Part shown: positions 27,174-35,093 of the stretch, one piece after another | Position numbering within the stretch: position 1 is the stretch's first letter | Layout: the number at the start of each line of letters is the position of its first letter | DNA from: Mariaggregatimicrobium sp964498785 | GTDB lineage: Bacteria > Zhuqueibacterota > Zhuqueibacteria > Thermofontimicrobiales > Thiofontviventaceae | NCBI GenBank assembly: GCA_964498785.1 | Contig: CAZCJL010000006.1 | Span: forward strand, 1 to 64,000 | Length of the DNA stretch: 64,000 nt | Reading direction: 5' to 3' | Program-made: the position numbers and the translations under genes | Notes under the pieces: generated by a model | Databases searched by the model: none | Seen by the model: only the letters and a program-made list of their open reading frames with translations | What the model was told of the DNA's origin: nothing

Positions 27174-29210
27174 ATGACCACACGAGATGATGCAAATTCC
27201 AAATATCCCTCCAAAAAAGGAAACGGAATTTCCGATTTAGAAAATTTCCTGTATGATCACATTTATAAGAGTGGTCAAACGTCGATGTCTTTAGTAAATT
27301 CTCGCAGGCAACGTGCAAGTAAGAAAATAATATTACTGATCGATGATGATGCAGACATGAGGGAAATCGGTCGGAAAATAATCATCTCTGCTGGCTACGA
27401 ATATATTGCAGCAAGTGATGGTGTGGAAGGCCTGGATTTTATTCTTAAGTATACACCAGACCTTATCCTTCTTGATTTCATGATGCCTGGAATGAACGGC
27501 GCTGAAATATTTCAACGATTAGTTACCAGTCAACGATTTAAACATCTGTCTGATACTCCGGTCATCATGTTGACTGCAAAAGCCGAATATGAAATTGATC
27601 GTAGTGCATTGTTTGAAATGGGACTATCAGCGTTTTTAATTAAACCCTTTGGGCATCGGGAACTGATAAATGTCATTGATAATGTATTTATCCTGAATCA
27701 GGTTCGACAGAAAAATAAAGAACTGGAACAGAAAATACGTCGGACTGAATATAAATACCAGGATTTAATCGAAAATGCGAATGATTTAATTTTCACCCTT
27801 AGTTTAAAGGGTGATTTTATGTTTATCAATCGAAGACTAAGTACCTTAACAGGTTTTACACGCGAAGATTGGCTTGCGCGAAGCTTTTTTGATCTTGTGG
27901 CGCCGGAAGACAGGGTGGAAGCCAGAAATAATTTCAATAAAACGTTAAAAGGAAAAGCACGCATTTTTGAAATGCGAATGATCTGTCAAAATGGCGTCCC
28001 TCTTTATTTATCGATGAATATTAATCCGATATTTGAAAAAGGTGAAGTTGTCGGAGTCGTCGGCATTGCTCGTGATATTACACGGCGTAAAAAACTGGAA
28101 CAAGAAATTATCGAACTCAAAAACTTCAACGAAAGTATAATTCAAAGTATTGGAGCCGGATTAATAACGCTTGATCTTGAACGCAAAATTACATCGTTCA
28201 ATTCCGGTGCAGAAGAAGTCCTCGGTTGGAAAGCAGAAGAAGTTGCCGGGCGATATCTGGATGAAATTTTACCTGAAGAGGAAAGCAGAAAACTGCTACC
28301 CGATATTGTTTCCCCTGACCAGTCGCTGTTAAACCGGGAAATGGAAATTACTGCCAAGGACAAGCGAACTATATTTATTGGATTTACAATTACACCGCGG
28401 ATTGATAATCATAGCTTAAAAGTCGGCACAATTATTTCGTTTCGCGATATTTCTCAAATCAAACAAATGCAAGCTGAAGTTTTTCGAATGGACCGGCTTG
28501 CATCACTGGGCGTCCTGGCATCAGGAATTGCTCATGAGGTTCGGAATCCACTGGCCGGAATTAAAACAATTGCACAAACACTCGAAGAAGAATTTGAGGA
28601 ATCTGATGTTCGTCATGAATATCTATCCAGAATTATTCGTCAGGTAAATCGGCTCGATGAATTATTGCGCACATTGTTTTCTTATGCCCGTCCAAGAGAA
28701 CCGATACGGAAAAAACATCCACTTGACGAAATCATTGAAGAAGTTTTTATTCTAATGGAAGAACGCTTTAAAAAACGAAATATTAAATTTCAAAAAAAAT
28801 TGGCTCCAGATATACCATCAGTCTATGTTGATTTTCATCAAATTCAGCAGGTATTTATTAATTTATTTTTAAATGGATTAGAAGCAATGCCTGATGGTGG
28901 TAATATGGAACTTCATGCGGATATAACGAAAACCGTTATACACACATTAGACCGAAGGAAAAAGAGATTTCCTGTTAATAATAAAGAATCGAAATATGTT
29001 GCAGTAAAGATAAGAGATACTGGAATGGGAATTAAGCCTGAGGATTTAAATTCAATTTTCGATCCGTTCTTCACAACAAAACCCCAGGGGGCAGGATTAG
29101 GTTTATCAATCGTTTATAGAATTATTGAAGAACATGAGGGCGACATTCGAGTTGAAAGCAACCCAGGTCAGGGCACCACTTTTACTGTACTTTTGCCCAT
29201 GGAGGAGTGA
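27174..29210 (+). CDS. REC-PAS-PAS histidine kinase, NtrB-like
   Basis: A 678-residue soluble kinase. An N-terminal receiver (about 50-175: LLIDDDADMREIG, LILLDFMMPGMNG, LIKPFGHRE) is followed by two PAS domains (about 195-310 and 315-430), then HisKA with LGVLASGIAHEVRNPLAG, the NtrB-type H-box, and HATPase_c with FLNGLEAMPDGGN, RDTGMGIKPEDL and AGLGLSIVYRIIEEHEG. The start is the ATG at 27174, with AGGTGG as its ribosome site. A GTG at 27165 lies inside that site. Because it is directly followed by an NtrC-type regulator (4-base gap), the two are very likely a cognate pair. Confidence 0.93.
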   Translation: MTTRDDANSKYPSKKGNGISDLENFLYDHIYKSGQTSMSLVNSRRQRASKKIILLIDDDADMREIGRKIIISAGYEYIAASDGVEGLDFILKYTPDLILLDFMMPGMNGAEIFQRLVTSQRFKHLSDTPVIMLTAKAEYEIDRSALFEMGLSAFLIKPFGHRELINVIDNVFILNQVRQKNKELEQKIRRTEYKYQDLIENANDLIFTLSLKGDFMFINRRLSTLTGFTREDWLARSFFDLVAPEDRVEARNNFNKTLKGKARIFEMRMICQNGVPLYLSMNINPIFEKGEVVGVVGIARDITRRKKLEQEIIELKNFNESIIQSIGAGLITLDLERKITSFNSGAEEVLGWKAEEVAGRYLDEILPEEESRKLLPDIVSPDQSLLNREMEITAKDKRTIFIGFTITPRIDNHSLKVGTIISFRDISQIKQMQAEVFRMDRLASLGVLASGIAHEVRNPLAGIKTIAQTLEEEFEESDVRHEYLSRIIRQVNRLDELLRTLFSYARPREPIRKKHPLDEIIEEVFILMEERFKKRNIKFQKKLAPDIPSVYVDFHQIQQVFINLFLNGLEAMPDGGNMELHADITKTVIHTLDRRKKRFPVNNKESKYVAVKIRDTGMGIKPEDLNSIFDPFFTTKPQGAGLGLSIVYRIIEEHEGDIRVESNPGQGTTFTVLLPMEE

Positions 29211-29214
29211 TTGT

Positions 29215-30627
29215 ATGGAGGCTAACATACTCATTGTCGAAGACAACGAAGATATTTGTTTAGTCATTGCTGATAATTTAAGAAAAGCCGGGCATCGAGT
29301 CCAAACTGTTTTTACGGGGGAAGATGCATTATCGCTATTACATAAACAGCTTTTTGATTTAATGCTACTTGATATTCGATTACCCCAAAAAGATGGAATG
29401 CAAGTATTAAAAGAAGCACACGAATTGGATCCGGACTTGTTGGTGGTAATGATTACAGCTCATGGAACAATTCAGTCGGCTGTTGAAGCTATGAAAGCCG
29501 GCGCTTATGATTTCCTGATGAAACCATTTGAACTCGATGAACTGCGATTAGTTGTTGCTAAAGCATTGGAAACACAAAAATTAAAACGCGAGGTGAACCA
29601 ATTAAGACGACGACAGCAGAATTCAAGGTATCCGGATGACGCCATTTTTAGTAATCATCCAAAAATGCAGGAAGTAAAACGAATGATCCAAATCGTTGCT
29701 GAAACCCCGCGAACCTCGGTGCTTATTCAGGGAGAAAGCGGTACAGGCAAAGAATTGGTCGCGAATGCTGTGCATCATTGGAGCACACGAAGAGATAAAG
29801 CATTAGTAAAAATAAATTGTAGTGCCATTCCCGAACATTTGTTAGAAAGTGAACTGTTTGGCCATGAAAAAGGAGCGTTCACCGATGCAAAGACATTAAA
29901 GAAGGGAATGTTTGAAATTGCAAATGGCGGAACCCTGTTCCTTGATGAAATATCCAGCATGAAACTTTCATTACAACCGAAATTGTTGCGCGTTTTGGAA
30001 ACGCAACGTTTGCGTCGTATTGGAGGAACTGTTGATTTAGGCATCGATGTACGCATCATCGCTGCGACAAACCAGGATTTACAAGAATGTGTTCAGGATG
30101 GCTTATTCCGAGCAGATTTGTATTATCGGCTTAAAGTAATGGTCATTAATTTACCACCTTTAAGAGAACGTGAATCTGATATTTTGCTGCTTACCAAGCT
30201 TTTTATTGAACGAAATAATAAAGAATTTAATAAAAATATCACTGGCCTGTCAACAGATGCAGAACAACTTCTTCGGGCTTACCCATGGCCTGGAAATGTT
30301 CGTGAATTGAAAAATGTTATGGAACGAGCCGTTATCTTATGTCGAAATAATAAAATCGAAGCAGAGCATTTGCCAATGGAACTGCGTTCTTCCGATTCAT
30401 TACAAATTCCTGTCGCTCCTGTTTCAAAACAACAACCAGCACCTGAGCCCGCACCCCCTCCTGAACCGGAAACTGTAAGCGAGCCACTGTCATTACAGGA
30501 CATTGAACGCAAACATATTCTTGAAACCTTGAAAAGATTTGGTGGCAACAAATCAAAAGCGGCTCGTATTCTAAATATCTCCAGATCAACTTTAAGAGAA
30601 AAACTAAAATTGTACGGTATTAATTAA
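29215..30627 (+). CDS. NtrC-family sigma-54-dependent response regulator
   Basis: Activates sigma-54 promoters. The 470 residues comprise a receiver (about 4-120; LMLLDIRLPQKDG, LMKPFELDE), an AAA+ domain (about 145-385) with Walker A GESGTGKE and Walker B GGTLFLDEIS, and a Fis-type helix-turn-helix at the end (NKSKAARILNISRSTLREKL). The sigma-54-contacting loop reads GAFTDA where GAFTGA is most common; GAFTDA also occurs in working activators. A Pro-rich linker (about 400-425) joins AAA+ to the DNA-binding part. Start at 29215 is fixed by GGAGGAG. Likely target: the promoter at 30807. Confidence 0.95.
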   Translation: MEANILIVEDNEDICLVIADNLRKAGHRVQTVFTGEDALSLLHKQLFDLMLLDIRLPQKDGMQVLKEAHELDPDLLVVMITAHGTIQSAVEAMKAGAYDFLMKPFELDELRLVVAKALETQKLKREVNQLRRRQQNSRYPDDAIFSNHPKMQEVKRMIQIVAETPRTSVLIQGESGTGKELVANAVHHWSTRRDKALVKINCSAIPEHLLESELFGHEKGAFTDAKTLKKGMFEIANGGTLFLDEISSMKLSLQPKLLRVLETQRLRRIGGTVDLGIDVRIIAATNQDLQECVQDGLFRADLYYRLKVMVINLPPLRERESDILLLTKLFIERNNKEFNKNITGLSTDAEQLLRAYPWPGNVRELKNVMERAVILCRNNKIEAEHLPMELRSSDSLQIPVAPVSKQQPAPEPAPPPEPETVSEPLSLQDIERKHILETLKRFGGNKSKAARILNISRSTLREKLKLYGIN

Positions 30628-30670
30628 TTTGAACAGAAATCGATCACTTCATATTTTATCGTATTTACTT

Positions 30671-30759
30671 TTCCTCATATAATCTCCCAAAACAGCCCTC
30701 GGTGTCTTTTGTGTAATCTCTTATAATTTATTAATAATATGAGGAATAAAAGACACCGA
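30671..30759 (+). promoter_or_regulatory. Two interleaved perfect inverted repeats upstream of sigma-54 promoter
   Basis: Repeat A: TTCCTCATAT (30671-30680) with ATATGAGGAA (30737-30746), 10 bp. Repeat B: TCGGTGTCTTTT (30699-30710) with AAAAGACACCGA (30748-30759), 12 bp. The arms alternate A-B-A'-B', so on RNA the two stems compete or make a pseudoknot-like fold, and on DNA they could be paired activator half-sites. They lie about 50-135 bases upstream of the -24 element, the usual range for NtrC-type enhancer sites. No T-run follows, so it is not a normal terminator. Confidence 0.6.
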
Positions 30760-30789
30760 TCCATCGCTTTCCTTATTTATGTTGATGTT

Positions 30790-30806
30790 AATGTCATGCT
30801 GACATT
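30790..30806 (+). promoter_or_regulatory. 17-base palindrome abutting the -24 element
   Basis: AATGTCA-TGC-TGACATT, a perfect 7+3+7 dyad that ends directly before the TGGCA of the sigma-54 promoter. Its position fits a repressor operator or a proximal activator site. Confidence 0.5.
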
Positions 30807-30821
30807 TGGCATAATGTTTGC
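30807..30821 (+). promoter_or_regulatory. Sigma-54 (-24/-12) promoter
   Basis: TGGCAT at 30807-30812, five bases, TTGC at 30818-30821. The invariant GG (30808-30809) and GC (30820-30821) are separated by exactly 10 bases, as sigma-54 requires. The predicted start is near 30833, giving a leader of about 197 bases before the receiver gene at 31030. It is the only such element I found in the intergenic regions scanned. Confidence 0.7.
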
Positions 30822-31029
30822 GCAAAAAGGATTAAGTTTCTTTATTTTTGTAATAAACCAGATGTTATGTTAAATAAATATATATATCGTAATAATATAC
30901 TAATTTTTTTTAATAGTATAGCCGATATTAAGCATTAGATTCTATTAAAAGTAGCCAGGATTTAACAGTACAATTGCATATTATAATGATAAGATAGTAA
31001 CAAATGTTAATTTATTTCGGAGAATTTAG

Positions 31030-31479
31030 ATGGGGCCTCAATCAAGCAGAATACTGATTGTTGATGATGAAGAAGATTTGACATGGAGCATTTCAAAAAG
31101 TTTGATGCGCGAAAATGAAATGTTGGAAATTATTTGTGTAAATACGGGCGATGAGGCTTTCAAAGTTTTGGAAAAAAACTCGATAGATCTGGTGATTTCT
31201 GATTTACGTATGCCAGGAAAAAACGGACTTGAGATTTTAGATCAAATACAAAAAAAGCATCCTCAGACAAAAATGATCATCATGACAGCTTATGGTACAC
31301 CAGCACTTGAAAAACAAATTCGAGACACAAAAAATGCATTTTATATAGAAAAACCATTTGATATTCACGTATTAAAAAAGATGATTTTTGAAATAAATAA
31401 TTGCATTAGTGATAATGGTGTGTCGATAAAATTGAAAGAATCTGAATTAAAGGCTAATGTGAACATGAGACTGAATTAG
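31030..31479 (+). CDS. Stand-alone receiver-domain protein
   Basis: A 149-residue response regulator with a receiver only. Acidic pocket DDEED (12-16), phospho-acceptor D58 in ISDLRMPGKNG, T86 in IMTAYGT and K108 in IEKPF are all present, so it should be phosphorylatable. The last 25 residues are not a known output domain. Start supported by TTCGGAGAA. First gene after the sigma-54 promoter, 33 bases before parA. It may relay phosphate or act by binding a partner, as DivK and CheY do. Confidence 0.9.
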   Translation: MGPQSSRILIVDDEEDLTWSISKSLMRENEMLEIICVNTGDEAFKVLEKNSIDLVISDLRMPGKNGLEILDQIQKKHPQTKMIIMTAYGTPALEKQIRDTKNAFYIEKPFDIHVLKKMIFEINNCISDNGVSIKLKESELKANVNMRLN

Positions 31480-31512
31480 AAAAAAGTAACGACGAGATGT
31501 CAGGGTAAAAAT

Positions 31513-32352
31513 ATGGGTGAAATAATTTCAATTGTTAGTCAAAAAGGAGGTGTTGGCAAGACGACAACGGCCGTCAACTTGTGCGCCAGTCTTGCACACT
31601 TTAATCGGAAGGTATTGCTAATAGATTTAGACCCACAGGGTCATGTTTCAACAAGTTTCGGATTTGGGAGGTATGATATTAAGGGGGGAATTTATGACGT
31701 GATTCACCATTCAAAAAATATTGAGGACACAATTCATACAACGAATATCAATAATTTTGAATTTATCCCAAGCAATTTTGAAAATGAGGAAGACGGCAAA
31801 AATTATTATATTGCTCCACTAAAAGAAGCAAAATTAACAAACGTTTTGAATGTAATTAAGCCGCAATATGACTTCATTTTTATTGATTGTCCTCCATCTC
31901 TTAGTAATGCTACCTCAAATGCTCTTGTTTCGGCAGATTCAATAATTATTCCAGTACAATGTGAATATTATGCATTAAAAGCTTTGGGAAAATTATTAAA
32001 ATTAACACGAGCAATAAAAAAGCATCATAATCCTAAGCTGCAGTATCGGGGATTTCTTTTGACGATGGTAGATTTACGAAATAATTTGTCAAAACGAGTG
32101 ATGAGTAAAGTACGGTATACATTAAAGGGGCTTGTGTTCGACACAATGATCCCCCGAAATATCCGGCTGGCAGAGGTTCCTTTTTATGGCAAACCTGTAA
32201 TCGAATTTGACAAATCGTGCAAAGGATCTGCAAGTTATCTAGAATTAGCGGAAGAAATATTGAATCAAAATGGAACAATTGACTCAAATTTGTTCAAAAA
32301 CTCTTCAAACACGGTTAAAACAGAATCTAAAAAAATGAATCTAATTCGCTAA
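31513..32352 (+). CDS. ParA/Soj-family ATPase (MinD/ParA group)
   Basis: A 279-residue deviant-Walker ATPase: QKGGVGKTTTAVNLCASLA (signature lysine and P-loop, about 10-28), VLLIDLDPQGH (Walker A'), and FIFIDCPPSLSNATSNAL (Walker B). The C-terminal part RNIRLAEVPFYGKPVIEFD is typical of chromosomal Soj/ParA. No parB or centromere-like repeat is adjacent, so it is not a normal chromosome-partition cassette. In this operon with an FtsZ homologue it may position a protein complex, as MipZ and PomZ do. The last about 20 residues are Ser/Asn/Lys-rich. Confidence 0.92.
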   Translation: MGEIISIVSQKGGVGKTTTAVNLCASLAHFNRKVLLIDLDPQGHVSTSFGFGRYDIKGGIYDVIHHSKNIEDTIHTTNINNFEFIPSNFENEEDGKNYYIAPLKEAKLTNVLNVIKPQYDFIFIDCPPSLSNATSNALVSADSIIIPVQCEYYALKALGKLLKLTRAIKKHHNPKLQYRGFLLTMVDLRNNLSKRVMSKVRYTLKGLVFDTMIPRNIRLAEVPFYGKPVIEFDKSCKGSASYLELAEEILNQNGTIDSNLFKNSSNTVKTESKKMNLIR

Positions 32353-32729
32353 CAATATAAGCATTATTGTTTAATATTTAACGTTTTACAAGATATAATC
32401 CAACAACCTAATTATTATTATATAATTAGAAATTATAAATATTCGATTTTTAAAGGGGGAACACTAACGAGTACTTAATAGTCGAGAATGGCTTCATATT
32501 TGTAACGTTTTAGCTAACAGTAGATGATTGAATCGTTAATTTTCTTTAACTATTCAGTTTTGTCTGGTTTTGCCTAATTAAATTCAAGAGTGAGTTCGAT
32601 GCTATATACAAGTCTATTTATTACCGGATAAATAAATTACTCTTAAGCAGAACCGATCAAACTGAATTGGTCTTAAGAACTAAAAAACTTATTTTACGTT
32701 AGCTAAACAAGATTGGAGGATAGTTAGGG
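32353..32729. other. Long gap inside the FtsZ-like gene cluster
   Basis: A 377-base AT-rich gap between parA and the transglycosylase gene. It holds a weak promoter-like pair, TTGAAT (32528-32533) and TATTCA (32551-32556), 17-base spacer, and CTTAAG repeated around a short ACC/GGT stem near 32642-32680. A second transcript could start here. I see no RNA family or small gene that I can support. Confidence 0.35.
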
Positions 32730-33440
32730 ATGGTTTATAGGGTGAAAAGAGCAGGCTGGGGGAAACCATTTTTACTGTTTATTTTGATGTTAGCTTTGTG
32801 TATTTCGATGGCTAGTTTTTCCTTTAAATATTATTCTGTTGATGAAAGTTATTATCGTGTCGAACATTTGGAAAAGTCCATGCAATCTTTAGAAGCAGCC
32901 GTTGAGGTAGACCGAGTTCGGCAATTTAAAATACAGCGAATTTTAAATATCATTGATCAATATAATAAATATATGCCATATATTCAGAAATTTAAAATTG
33001 CTGACGAAATTTATTCTATGAGTGTAAAATATGACAATTTAGATATTGATTTGATATGCGCAACAATTACTCATGAAAGTGCATTAACCTGGGATCCACA
33101 AGTTGTGTCCCATGCAGGCGCCATGGGATTGATGCAAATTATGCCAACTACTGGAATATTTTTGTGCCAGTTAGAAGGGGTCGCGTGGACGTCCGCAGAA
33201 GAGGTGTTATTCAACTCTATCAATAATATCCGGTTAGGATGTCGTTATCTTTCTCAATTAATCAGTTCTTATGAAATTGATGGCGGGTTGGCGGCCTACA
33301 ATGGCGGAGAGCGCCGGGCAGCTCTGTGGATTAAAAATAATCGCCAGGATGAGATGATCTTATGGGAAGAAACAAGAGGATATATTCCTGCTGTGTTGAG
33401 GTTATATAAACAATTCCAGAAAGAAAGTGGAAATTTGTGA
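32730..33440 (+). CDS. Membrane-anchored lytic transglycosylase (SLT family)
   Basis: Cleaves the MurNAc-GlcNAc bond of peptidoglycan. The 236-residue protein has one N-terminal membrane helix (about 13-33), a short coiled region, and an SLT/GH23 domain (about 95-230): catalytic E116 in TITHESALTWDP, GAMGLMQIMPTTG, the NIRLGCRYLSQLI helix and LAAYNGGERRA. GGAGGA precedes the ATG. As a periplasmic enzyme in an operon with a cytoskeletal FtsZ homologue, it could open the wall for an envelope-spanning structure or for septation. Confidence 0.92.
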   Translation: MVYRVKRAGWGKPFLLFILMLALCISMASFSFKYYSVDESYYRVEHLEKSMQSLEAAVEVDRVRQFKIQRILNIIDQYNKYMPYIQKFKIADEIYSMSVKYDNLDIDLICATITHESALTWDPQVVSHAGAMGLMQIMPTTGIFLCQLEGVAWTSAEEVLFNSINNIRLGCRYLSQLISSYEIDGGLAAYNGGERRAALWIKNNRQDEMILWEETRGYIPAVLRLYKQFQKESGNL

Positions 33441-33465
33441 TTTGGATACTTTGATATAGACAACT

Positions 33466-35058
33466 ATGCTGAATTCTCCGAAAGTGGATATTTCGATATA
33501 TAAAGAACTCATTAATTTATTTTTTAACTCGAAAAGCTTCTTTTTTTTTGTTATTTCTGAGAAACTAAAAAAAAAGGCGACCCATGAGTTTTTAATGAAC
33601 GCTAATGTTGCATTTCTCATCCAAAATTTAGTAAATAAATTGGTTGAAGCTGAGGATGCTTATGCAGAATTGGAAACACTGTCGAAATGCCGGGCATTTG
33701 ATTCATTTATCGATAAATTTATTGCATTCATTTCCAACCTGGCACTTAACGGTTCTGACGAGGAAAAACGCAAAGAGCTTATCGCATCTGTATCTCAATA
33801 TTTCTTAGAAAAGATAGTTTTTATAACCAGGGATGTACGGGCACAACAGGATTTGGCATCATACCTGAGTTCGAGCTCAAACTTCCTGCCCAAGAAAAAC
33901 CACAAATCAAATATTAAATCACAAAATAAATTGTCCCCCAGGTCAAAAAGGGAAAATAACAAACTCCTGTCTGATTTTGAGCGATTAAGAGTGAACTTCA
34001 ATGATGATGTAAACAAAACACTCGAATCTCTAAATGAGACCTATGTAGAAGAAACGGGATTTAGCTCCAAATTTTTATTAAGCTGGCAGAAGCATTTTGA
34101 ACATGTGAAATTTATCTCCATGCTTAATGGATATGACTATATTGAGGCAATCTCTGATTGGATGCTTCGGATTGCTGAGATATATTTAAAAAAAAGTAAC
34201 ACAAAATCACCAGAGTTAGCTGGGTTGTATGAGTTTGTAATTGAATCAATCCAAATGATATTAGCAGATTCCACAAGAATACAAGATTTTTTAGCGGTCT
34301 TGCGCACGTTGGATCATTTTCATAAAACAGGTGAATTTAAAAAAATTACTGATAATCATAGTTCTGGCAACTATGTAGAAGATGATTTTGCTGAAATCTT
34401 AACAAAAGAAAACAATTCATCTCAATTTATTGATAATGTAGACGATAATAATGGTAACGATGGTGATTTTAAAATACCCGGAGAAAATGACCCGGAGTTA
34501 TTGGAATTGATTAGGGAGATATCAGGTTCCAGAGAACAGAGCCCACACAATAAAAAAGAAGATCAAACAGACCGAATCAAAGAAATTACAGAACACGGTT
34601 TGAATAACAAAAGAACAGGCTCTATTAAAGAAAAGCCAATTAAGCTAAAAAATGAGAGTGAGAGCCAGGTTGATTCAAACATCAAAATATTTATTGAAGA
34701 AACAGCTCTGTTTTTTAAACTTATTAAAAGTGCACTCATTACCTTAAATAAAGATCCGGAGGATGAATCCGGTCTTGAAGATTTAGAACTTGCCTCCTAC
34801 TCTTTAAAAAGCGAGGCGATGAAACTTGGATTTGAGAAATTGAGTATGATTCCGCAATTAATTGAAGATATTGCAAAATATGCAATCGCACATCGATTGC
34901 ATTTGCCAAATCACATGTTGAATACTATTTCTAAAGCGATTGTTTTGCTTCAATCGGTAAAAAAGGATCACAAGGACAAAGAAAAATTTCAACAAATTCA
35001 AAAAGAACTTCATAATTATTTCTTGAATTTAAAAAAAAGATTTCGCACTAACCAGTAG
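33466..35058 (+). CDS. Large helical protein with C-terminal HPt-like module lacking the histidine
   Basis: A 530-residue, mostly helical cytoplasmic protein without close relatives that I recognise. A middle segment is acidic and disordered (about 295-400), containing NDPELLELIREIS. Residues about 405-498 look like a CheA/ChpA-type HPt domain: FIEETALFFKLIKSAL followed by ASYSLKSEAMKLGFEKLSMI, aligning with the HPt consensus AAHTLKGSAGxLGF. The phospho-histidine is replaced by Tyr445, so phosphotransfer is not expected. The first ATG lacks a good ribosome site. Nine-T (33541-33549) and nine-A (33567-33575) runs lie in the N-terminal part, and an ATG at 33595 could be the true start. Confidence 0.7.
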   Translation: MLNSPKVDISIYKELINLFFNSKSFFFFVISEKLKKKATHEFLMNANVAFLIQNLVNKLVEAEDAYAELETLSKCRAFDSFIDKFIAFISNLALNGSDEEKRKELIASVSQYFLEKIVFITRDVRAQQDLASYLSSSSNFLPKKNHKSNIKSQNKLSPRSKRENNKLLSDFERLRVNFNDDVNKTLESLNETYVEETGFSSKFLLSWQKHFEHVKFISMLNGYDYIEAISDWMLRIAEIYLKKSNTKSPELAGLYEFVIESIQMILADSTRIQDFLAVLRTLDHFHKTGEFKKITDNHSSGNYVEDDFAEILTKENNSSQFIDNVDDNNGNDGDFKIPGENDPELLELIREISGSREQSPHNKKEDQTDRIKEITEHGLNNKRTGSIKEKPIKLKNESESQVDSNIKIFIEETALFFKLIKSALITLNKDPEDESGLEDLELASYSLKSEAMKLGFEKLSMIPQLIEDIAKYAIAHRLHLPNHMLNTISKAIVLLQSVKKDHKDKEKFQQIQKELHNYFLNLKKRFRTNQ

Positions 35059-35093
35059 CTTAAATATCAATAAGAGGTAAACAAACTGCAGCT

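Noticed and set aside
30699..30759. Rho-independent terminator of the NtrC-type gene
   Set aside because: The 12-bp stem has a 37-base loop and is followed by ATCC and not by a T-run.
32353..32729. Riboswitch or small RNA in the parA-transglycosylase gap
   Set aside because: I could not match c-di-GMP (GEMM), preQ1 or other conserved cores; the few complementary segments are short and far apart.
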